A program made the position numbers and the translations under genes. Of a DNA stretch of 6,188 nucleotides, positions 1 through 4,642 are shown in pieces. The notes beneath the pieces were generated by a model, which searched no databases, was not told the origin of the DNA, and saw only the letters and a program-made list of their open reading frames with translations. The DNA is from a bacterium (lineage in GTDB: Bacteria; Hydrothermota; UBA3073; JACQXS01; JAUWAR01). Position 1 is the stretch's first letter, and every line of letters starts with the position of its first letter. The stretch lies in contig JAUWAR010000075.1 of NCBI GenBank assembly GCA_030601965.1, positions 1 to 6,188 of the forward strand, in the 5' to 3' direction.

Positions 1-34
1 ATTAGAGGATTATCTGTCAAGGGAAAAGGAGTGA
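1..34 (+). CDS. 3' end of an upstream gene (partial, unidentified)
   Basis: Reading from base 2, the frame gives LEDYLSREKE followed by a TGA at 32-34. The stop shares a GTGA four-base overlap with the GTG start of the next gene, which is a typical arrangement for translationally coupled operon genes. The charged, helix-like tail is plausible protein, but ten residues cannot identify a family. The call rests mainly on the overlap geometry. The alternative is that this is simply an untranslated leader of the following gene. Confidence 0.45.
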   Translation, partial: LEDYLSREKE

Positions 35-882
35 ATATTAAATATATCGCCTACGACTCGTTTGGAGTAAAGAGTCTTTGTACAAAGGTTCATACAGACC
101 AGATTATTACAATAGACCCGGGTATTGCCGCCGAAGCAAAAGGATTTCCCCTCCCAGATGAACTCAAACAAAAACTATATGAGGATTATAAAGAAAAAAT
201 TAAAGAAGCAACTAAAGAGAGTAATATTGTAATCATTACTCACTACCACTACGACCATCATACACTGGAAAGAGATAAAAGACTATACGGAAATAAGATT
301 TTACTCATAAAAGACCCTAAAAATTACATAAATAAATCCCAGACAAAACGGGCTTTTTTATTTCTTAAAGAGACACATGGCTTACCAAAAGATATTATTA
401 TAGCAGATAGAAGGTCTTTTAAATTTGGTGATACAGAGCTCAACTTTACAGAACCTATGTGGCATGGAAAAGAAGGCACACCCCTTGGTTATATTATTGG
501 AGTCACAATAAAATACAAAAAAGAGAAACTACTCTTCGCATCTGATGTCTGTGGCCCTGTTCTTAAAACTCAAACAGACTGGATAATTGCCCAGAATGCT
601 GATATTTCTATAATAGACGGACCACCAACATATATATTAGGATTTATGTTCTCCTACGAAAATTTCAATAAATCCATAGACAATCTTAAAAAGATAATAG
701 AAAAGGCAAGGGGAAAGATTATACTTGACCATCATCTAATGAGAGATTATAAATATCCTGACCTTCTTAAGTCTGTTTATGAGACAGCGAAAAAGAATAA
801 AAAGGTTATCTTATCAGCTGCGGAGGATATAGGCAAAGAGCCGATGGTTCTTACAGCGTATAAAAAATATGGGAGAAGATAG
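31..882 (+). CDS. UPF0282-type metallo-beta-lactamase-fold hydrolase
   Basis: This 283-residue protein has the metallo-beta-lactamase metal-binding pattern. HYHYDHH at 71-77 is the HxHxDH motif, H145 lies in MWHGKEGTPLG, D172 lies in FASDVCGP, and H234/H235 lie in LDHHLMRD. These are the expected ligands for two metal ions, probably zinc or iron. The N-terminus (YDSFGVKSLCT, then DPG) and the DGPPTY block at 196-201 fit the UPF0282 family as I recall it; that family is mostly archaeal and has no established substrate. There is no signal peptide, so it is probably cytosolic. The GTG start fits the family N-terminus and overlaps the upstream TGA. The best Shine-Dalgarno (AAAAGGAG, 24-31) runs into the GTG itself, so initiation probably relies on coupling to the upstream gene. 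The superfamily is near certain; the specific family is likely; the reaction is unknown. Confidence 0.85.
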   Translation: MNIKYIAYDSFGVKSLCTKVHTDQIITIDPGIAAEAKGFPLPDELKQKLYEDYKEKIKEATKESNIVIITHYHYDHHTLERDKRLYGNKILLIKDPKNYINKSQTKRAFLFLKETHGLPKDIIIADRRSFKFGDTELNFTEPMWHGKEGTPLGYIIGVTIKYKKEKLLFASDVCGPVLKTQTDWIIAQNADISIIDGPPTYILGFMFSYENFNKSIDNLKKIIEKARGKIILDHHLMRDYKYPDLLKSVYETAKKNKKVILSAAEDIGKEPMVLTAYKKYGRR

Positions 883-940
883 TTAAAATCTATATCTCTC
901 TAATTTTCAAATACTTGCATGGAACTGACACCTTATCCAT

Positions 941-1333
941 CTAATCTTCTAATTTGCTTCCACACTTAGAACAATAATTGGCATCTTCAGACACATAACT
1001 TCCGCAAATCTCACATTGATATTCAGAAGGGGTTAGTACATTTTGTAAATCTTTACCACAGGCGACGCATTTCTTATTTTCCTTAGGATTCTTCGCTCCA
1101 CAGTAAGGACAAAAGATATGTGTCTCTCCTTCTATCTCGGCTTTTGGGCGAGTAAGCATTATACCCAAAAGAAGGGAGACAAAAGGGGAGAAGAAAAAAG
1201 ATGCTCCAAACCCTCCTTTAAATGAAAGTCCTTTCTTTTCCCATGCCTTTCCTATTATATAACAGGCGACTAAGGCTATTATTAAGACTATTATTAAGAC
1301 TATAAAGATTATCACAGGCTCCATCGTATTCAT
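941..1333 (-). CDS. Small membrane protein with two C-terminal zinc ribbons
   Basis: This is a 130-residue protein. A long hydrophobic segment (about residues 5-28) is followed by a basic linker (KAWEKKG), a second apolar stretch (about 43-61), and a cytosolic-looking tail. The tail has two CxxC...CxxC zinc ribbons: C75/C78 with C89/C92, and C107/C110 with C121/C124. All eight cysteines are present. Similar membrane-plus-zinc-ribbon proteins are common and mostly uncharacterised; the ribbons could bind protein or nucleic acid near the membrane. The first ATG is preferred over the one three codons later because an AAAGGAGA sequence sits five bases upstream of it. The gene is transcribed divergently from plsY and convergently with the UPF0282 gene, so it is probably monocistronic. 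I cannot assign a specific function. Confidence 0.8.
   Translation of the reverse strand: MNTMEPVIIFIVLIIVLIIALVACYIIGKAWEKKGLSFKGGFGASFFFSPFVSLLLGIMLTRPKAEIEGETHIFCPYCGAKNPKENKKCVACGKDLQNVLTPSEYQCEICGSYVSEDANYCSKCGSKLED
1276..1303 (-). repeat. Tandem 12-bp repeat inside a membrane segment
   Basis: CTATTATTAAGA occurs twice back to back (1276-1287 and 1288-1299), followed by a further CTAT. On the coding strand it produces the repeated tetrapeptide VLII in the first transmembrane helix of the zinc-ribbon protein. Because the unit is four codons, slippage would lengthen or shorten the helix without a frameshift. Confidence 0.8.
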
Positions 1334-1337
1334 TTCT

Positions 1338-1345
1338 TCTCCTTT
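1338..1345 (-). promoter_or_regulatory. Ribosome binding site that sets the zinc-ribbon gene start
   Basis: On the minus strand this reads AAAGGAGA, with its GGAG core five bases before the ATG at 1331-1333. The spacing to the alternative ATG at 1322-1324 would be 14 bases, so the upstream ATG is the better start. Confidence 0.7.
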
Positions 1346-1363
1346 CTAAATTAAGAGTATTGT

Positions 1364-1392
1364 CAAATATCTCTTAGTAAAATTGGTGTCAA
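1364..1392 (-). promoter_or_regulatory. Possible promoter of the zinc-ribbon gene
   Basis: On the minus strand a perfect TTGACA (-35, bases 1387-1392) is followed after 17 bases by TATTTG (1364-1369), which is a poor -10 box. A second TTGACA lies at 1361-1366 but has no good -10 before the start codon. The -35 and the spacing are good and the -10 is weak, so this is tentative. Confidence 0.3.
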
Positions 1393-1416
1393 TTCTCTCC
1401 AAGTTCTTATTTATCA

Positions 1417-1433
1417 TCCCGATTCCATCGGGA
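1417..1433. repeat. Perfect 7-bp hairpin palindrome
   Basis: TCCCGAT and ATCGGGA are separated by three bases (TCC), giving a compact GC-rich stem-loop. No T-tract follows on either strand, so it is not a standard intrinsic terminator. It lies only 18 bp from a second palindrome, which suggests a small cluster of repetitive extragenic palindromes. Whether it is repeated elsewhere in the genome cannot be seen here. Confidence 0.6.
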
Positions 1434-1450
1434 CAACGATACTTTTTGAA

Positions 1451-1488
1451 CATACCTGTCCGCCGCACAACTATGGCAGGCGGATATG
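1451..1488. repeat. GC-rich REP-like palindrome
   Basis: TCCGCC (1459-1464) pairs with GGCGGA (1479-1484) around a 14-base loop. The stem resumes with CATA (1451-1454) pairing with TATG (1485-1488) after a four-base bulge (CCTG). The GC-rich core stands out in AT-rich surroundings. The words ACCTGTCC (1454-1461) and TGGCAGGCG (1474-1482) both reappear in the gatE insertion near the right end of the window, in swapped order. This suggests a shared repeat family, although the words are short. Confidence 0.5.
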
Positions 1489-1592
1489 TGCTAAACATAC
1501 CACCTTATTTTTAGGCTTGCAGGATATCCATAATCTGAATATCTAATCTCCTTTGTTTTTCCACAAATGTCAAGAAAAAAAGCCTTTGATTT

Positions 1593-1609
1593 TCCTTGAC
1601 TTTCAAGGA
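1593..1609. promoter_or_regulatory. Operator-like inverted repeat over the -35 box
   Basis: TCCTTGA and TCAAGGA form a perfect 7-bp inverted repeat with a CTT spacer, overlapping the -35 hexamer of the plsY promoter. A third TCAAG half-site lies at 1570-1574, about three helical turns upstream of the right arm, and GTCAAG there forms a second inverted pair with CTTGAC at 1595-1600. Symmetry over a -35 box would suit a repressor. No known operator consensus (for example FapR or FadR) is recognised. Confidence 0.4.
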
Positions 1610-1624
1610 TTTTTCTATTATAAT
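1596..1624 (+). promoter_or_regulatory. Sigma-70-type promoter of plsY-DUF763
   Basis: TTGACT at 1596-1601 matches five of six -35 consensus bases. TATAAT at 1619-1624 is a perfect -10 box, and the spacer is the optimal 17 bp. Transcription should begin near 1631, leaving a leader of about 33 bases before the plsY ATG. This near-ideal arrangement is one of the main arguments that the genome is bacterial. Confidence 0.85.
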
Positions 1625-1652
1625 ACAGTTAATCTCAGAAAATACAAATTTT

Positions 1653-1658
1653 AGGAGG
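1653..1658 (+). promoter_or_regulatory. Shine-Dalgarno of plsY
   Basis: A full AGGAGG sits five bases before the ATG at 1664, fixing the plsY start. It is among the strongest ribosome binding sites in the window. Confidence 0.85.
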
Positions 1659-1663
1659 CTATT

Positions 1664-2236
1664 ATGGAAATTCTATCAATAGTCATAGGCTATCTCTTTG
1701 GCTCAATAATGTTTGCCCATATAGTTAGTAAGATGAAGGGGGTGGATATTACTAAGGTGGGAACAGGTAATCCTGGAGCCGCGAATGTCCTGCGAGAAGT
1801 AGGGAAAAAACAAGGAATAATAGTCTGGTTTCTTGATGCCTGTAAAGGGGCTATTGCAATGCTTATCGTTGATAAAATACTAAATGTTCCAGGATTCTGG
1901 ATTATGATGACAGGGGCATCCGTAATAATAGGACACTGCTTTCCTATATTTTACAAATTTAAAGGGGGAAAAGGACTATCTACTCTGGGTGGTATAGTGT
2001 TCTACATAATACCTGCTATTTTTCCTGCGGGTCTTGCCCTGTATTTTGCAACCCGTCCAATAAGACCAAGAAAATTAGAGTATTGTGCAGATATTTGTAC
2101 CATTGCCTACTTCATCTATCTGATAAGGTGTTTCTATATATTAGACTTCTACTGGTTGGGTCCTGCACTGCTCGTGCTTCTGGTCATCTCTATTGGAGTC
2201 AACCTCAAACATCTAATAGAAGAATTTAAGAGTTAG
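1664..2236 (+). CDS. plsY: PlsY-like acyl-phosphate:glycerol-3-phosphate acyltransferase, divergent C-terminus
   Basis: PlsY is an integral membrane enzyme that moves an acyl chain from acyl-phosphate (made by PlsX) to sn-glycerol-3-phosphate, giving lysophosphatidic acid for bacterial phospholipids. Family hallmarks seen here are GSIMFAHIVS at 13-22, KVGTGNPGAANVLR at 31-44 (motif 1, with the arginine kept and a Thr where most members have Ser), LDACKG at 57-62, and GHCFPIFYKFKGGKG at 90-104 (the glycine-rich phosphate-binding loop). Several membrane segments are evident, and 190 residues is close to the usual length of about 200. The oddity is the C-terminus. Where most members have RHREN followed by I-K/R-R-L, this protein has SIGVN then LKHL, so only the Asn is kept. 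It is first in a two-gene operon with its own strong promoter. The family is clear; full activity is less certain. Confidence 0.88.
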   Translation: MEILSIVIGYLFGSIMFAHIVSKMKGVDITKVGTGNPGAANVLREVGKKQGIIVWFLDACKGAIAMLIVDKILNVPGFWIMMTGASVIIGHCFPIFYKFKGGKGLSTLGGIVFYIIPAIFPAGLALYFATRPIRPRKLEYCADICTIAYFIYLIRCFYILDFYWLGPALLVLLVISIGVNLKHLIEEFKS

Positions 2237-3283
2237 ATGCGTACTGGTACTGCAAATCTACCCTTGCATTACGGCAAGACTCCTCCCTGGTTATTTGAGA
2301 AGATGGTGAAACTCTCACGAGAAATCTGTATCCTAATAGTTCAGGAATTTGGTCCATACGAGTTTTTGAAGAAAATTTCTTCGCCTTTCTGGTTTCAATC
2401 ATTTGGAGCAATCCTTGGTTTTGACTGGCACTCTTCTGGTCTTACTACTACTGTGTGCGGAGCCATAAAAGAATCACTGAAAGAAATTGATAAAGAACTC
2501 GGTATCTTTGTGGCAGGCGGTAAGGGAAAGACTTCAAGAAAGACCCCCGATGAGATAGAAAGAAAAGCCAAATTTATAGATGTTCTACCTAACGGACTTG
2601 TATATGCAAGTAAGATGTCAGCAAAGGTAGATTCATCAGCGGTCCAGGATGGGTATCAACTCTATCATCATGTGTTCTTCTTTACAAAAAAAGGAGAATG
2701 GACTGTTGTCCAGCAGGGAATGAATACAGAAATAAGATATGCTCGGAGGTATCATTGGCTTTCTTCACCTGCATTGGATTTTGTATGTGAACCACATTCT
2801 GGAATATCTGCCCAAAAGATAGAAAATACTGTCCTTAATATGGTAGATAAAAAAAGTGAAGAAAACAGAATAATCTCAACCGAACTTTCTAAACAAAAAC
2901 CAGAAAAGATTATAAAAGAGATTAAAAAATTAAAGGGGTTGGAACTTCCAAGGCGCCATAATATTCTTATTCAAGACATAAATCCTGATAGACTTTATAA
3001 GATATTTATCTCCACTTATGAGCATCAGCCAGAGAATTTTGCCTCTCTTCTGGGAATGAAGGGTGTAGGTCCCAAGACAATCAGAGCTCTTTCTCTTGTC
3101 TCTGAACTACTTTATGGTGCAGAGGTGTCTTTTGATGACCCCGCAAGGTTCTCCTATGCCCATGGCGGTAAAGATGGACATCCATACCCGGTTGATAGAG
3201 GAAATTACCAAAGGACAATTGAAATCTTGGAAAAGGCAATTAGAAAGACAAAAATTGGAAAATTACCTTCTATGCTTCTTTAA
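2237..3283 (+). CDS. DUF763 protein with helix-hairpin-helix
   Basis: This 348-residue protein matches what I know of DUF763, a family of unknown function found in archaea and scattered thermophilic or deep-branching bacteria. Recognisable blocks are MRTGTANLPLHYGKTPPWLF at 1-20, FWFQSFGAILGFDWHSSGLT at 51-70, GGKGKTSRKTP at 94-104, the DSSAVQDGYQLYHH block at 132-145, CEPHSGIS at 184-191, and DPARFSYAHGGKDGHPYPVD at 301-320. LLGMKGVGPKTIRAL at 271-285 is a helix-hairpin-helix of the kind that grips DNA backbone in repair enzymes, so a nucleic-acid role is inferred. The ATG directly abuts the plsY stop codon with only a weak AAGAG upstream, which implies translational coupling. The last 21 bp overlap the end of the convergent gatD. 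There is no signal peptide or membrane segment. The biochemical activity is unknown. Confidence 0.85.
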   Translation: MRTGTANLPLHYGKTPPWLFEKMVKLSREICILIVQEFGPYEFLKKISSPFWFQSFGAILGFDWHSSGLTTTVCGAIKESLKEIDKELGIFVAGGKGKTSRKTPDEIERKAKFIDVLPNGLVYASKMSAKVDSSAVQDGYQLYHHVFFFTKKGEWTVVQQGMNTEIRYARRYHWLSSPALDFVCEPHSGISAQKIENTVLNMVDKKSEENRIISTELSKQKPEKIIKEIKKLKGLELPRRHNILIQDINPDRLYKIFISTYEHQPENFASLLGMKGVGPKTIRALSLVSELLYGAEVSFDDPARFSYAHGGKDGHPYPVDRGNYQRTIEILEKAIRKTKIGKLPSMLL

Positions 3284-4642
3284 GAAAGTCTCCATTTCTG
3301 GAATGCCACCCTGGTATATCAAATAGCCATTATATGGCTCTCTCTCGGTAATTTCTCCTGCTATATTTGTGAGCATTATCTCTTTAACTTTTTCAAGGTT
3401 TGTGGTTTGTCCAAGTGCCCAGCCAAGTTTAACATACGCCACCTCGGGTAACATATTTGCCGCAGGAACTATACCTATATCCATAAGGTCTCGTCCTGTA
3501 TCATAGACATACATCTGGACATATCCCCAGAGTGTCTGCACAGTCATATATACGGCAATTCCTTTGTTACATGCTTTTTTTATTGGCCCATAAAGTGGTT
3601 TGTTTATGTGGCCCAGACCTGTCCCTGCTATAACTATACCTTTATATTTGTTGTCTATCAGGGATTCAATTATATCCGGTTGCATATTTGGGTAATAATA
3701 TACTATTGAAACCTTTTCTTCAAACTCAGTATTTATCTTTACTTTTTTGTCTTTTCTTCTTTTCTTGTAATCACTTGTGAGTGGTGTGATTTTATCTTTA
3801 TCCACCATAGCAAGTGGGATACCCCCAATAGTTCTAAATGTAGACCTGTATGAGGAATGCATTTTCCTAACGCGTGTTCCCCTGTGCAGGAGGCCATACT
3901 CGTCGCTTGTAGGACCAAACATACAGACCATTACCTCTGCGATATCAGATTCTGCGGCTGTCTTGGTGGCGTGAATGAGATTTATTGCGGCATCTGAAGA
4001 AGGGCGGTCGCTTGAACGCTGGGAGCCCACCATTACTATAGGCACAGGAGAATCCTGAATCATAAATGATAATATGGCAGAAGTGTGATGCATCGTATCT
4101 GTCCCATGTCCTATAACTATTCCATTAATCCCATTTTTAATTTCTTTGCCAATAGCCTCTGCTGTTCCTTTCCACTGTTCTGGTCCCATATTCTCACTGA
4201 ATATCCCATATAATTTCTCAGTTGTAAGGTTACAAATATCAGCAAGTTCTGGAACTGAGCCATATAGTTCACCAGGAGAAAAAGCAGGGATTACTGCCCC
4301 TGTCCTATAATCAAGTCTACTTGCGATAGTTCCTCCTGTTCCAAGCAGTTTTACATCGGATTTAGCAGGGTCATAAGGAAATTCCTTTTCTGGTATTTTA
4401 TAGTGTGCTTCTTGATAGTCTGTTTCAACTATCTTCTTGATTGTATCTACTGCAAGACCAACATTATAACCATTGCGTAATTTCACGACAATATGTTTAT
4501 CATCAGCAGTTTCTGACCTGGGAAGGATGATACCCTTGAACTTACCTCTTGTGGAGTCTATCTCTACATCACCCCACACCCTGGCATGTTGTTCTATCAG
4601 TTTCTCCTTTGCTTTGTTTCTATAACCTTTGTATTTATCCAT
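3263..4642 (-). CDS. gatD: Glu-tRNA(Gln) amidotransferase subunit D (archaeal type)
   Basis: GatD is the ammonia-generating partner of GatE. It hydrolyses glutamine with an L-asparaginase-like active site and passes ammonia to GatE, which amidates Glu-tRNA(Gln). The 459 residues show a GatD-specific N-terminal domain (about 20-75), then the asparaginase fold. LLGTGGTIAS at 99-108 supplies T105, GHGTDTMHHTS at 178-188 supplies T181 and D182, and RKMHSSYRSTFR at 259-270 supplies the expected catalytic lysine (K260). The full Thr-Thr-Asp-Lys set is therefore present. The extra N-terminal domain and the total length separate it from plain type I asparaginase. The start ATG has GGAGG seven bases upstream and overlaps the gatE stop by 8 bp. 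Its tail overlaps the convergent DUF763 gene, leaving no room for a dedicated terminator. Confidence 0.93.
   Translation of the reverse strand: MDKYKGYRNKAKEKLIEQHARVWGDVEIDSTRGKFKGIILPRSETADDKHIVVKLRNGYNVGLAVDTIKKIVETDYQEAHYKIPEKEFPYDPAKSDVKLLGTGGTIASRLDYRTGAVIPAFSPGELYGSVPELADICNLTTEKLYGIFSENMGPEQWKGTAEAIGKEIKNGINGIVIGHGTDTMHHTSAILSFMIQDSPVPIVMVGSQRSSDRPSSDAAINLIHATKTAAESDIAEVMVCMFGPTSDEYGLLHRGTRVRKMHSSYRSTFRTIGGIPLAMVDKDKITPLTSDYKKRRKDKKVKINTEFEEKVSIVYYYPNMQPDIIESLIDNKYKGIVIAGTGLGHINKPLYGPIKKACNKGIAVYMTVQTLWGYVQMYVYDTGRDLMDIGIVPAANMLPEVAYVKLGWALGQTTNLEKVKEIMLTNIAGEITEREPYNGYLIYQGGIPEMETFLKKHRR

Larger units (their letters stand above)
922..1396. repeat. Inverted 11-bp boxes flanking the zinc-ribbon gene
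   Basis: GAACTGACACC at 922-932 on the plus strand recurs, with one mismatch, as GAATTGACACC on the minus strand at 1386-1396. The two copies therefore point at each other across the whole zinc-ribbon gene. The right copy contains TTGACA, which may simply be the -35 box of that gene, so chance plus promoter similarity is a real alternative to a terminal repeat. No target-site duplication is apparent and no transposase is present. Confidence 0.3.
1334..1663. other. Divergent intergenic region
   Basis: These 330 bp separate the zinc-ribbon gene (leftward) and plsY (rightward). I find no convincing ORF, tRNA or CRISPR. The left part carries the ribosome binding site and a weak candidate promoter of the leftward gene. 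The middle holds two imperfect or perfect palindromes (1417-1433 and 1451-1488). The right part is AT-rich, with an 8-bp palindrome GGATATCC at 1522-1529, and ends with a strong promoter and the Shine-Dalgarno of plsY. Confidence 0.8.

Noticed and set aside
883..940. Bidirectional terminator between the UPF0282 and zinc-ribbon genes
   Set aside because: Only a very short, AT-rich partial symmetry (GATAG/CTATATC) is visible, too weak to call.
1417..1433. Intrinsic terminator
   Set aside because: The stem is good, but neither strand has a T-tract after it, and neither flanking gene ends there.
2226..2411. Minus-strand open frame across the plsY/DUF763 junction
   Set aside because: It opposes the conserved N-terminus of DUF763 and has no recognisable product.
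2511..2520. TGGCAGGCGG in DUF763 as another copy of the palindromic repeat
   Set aside because: It encodes the conserved VAGGKG block and has no paired arm nearby, so the match is coincidental. It also shows that such ten-base words can arise by chance.
2507..2536. GGKGKTS in DUF763 as a Walker A P-loop
   Set aside because: The glycine required four residues before GKT is a valine here, and no Walker B is apparent. It is a conserved DUF763 block instead.
3096..3326. Plus-strand open frame over the end of DUF763
   Set aside because: It is out of frame with the conserved DUF763 C-terminus and antisense to the gatD tail.
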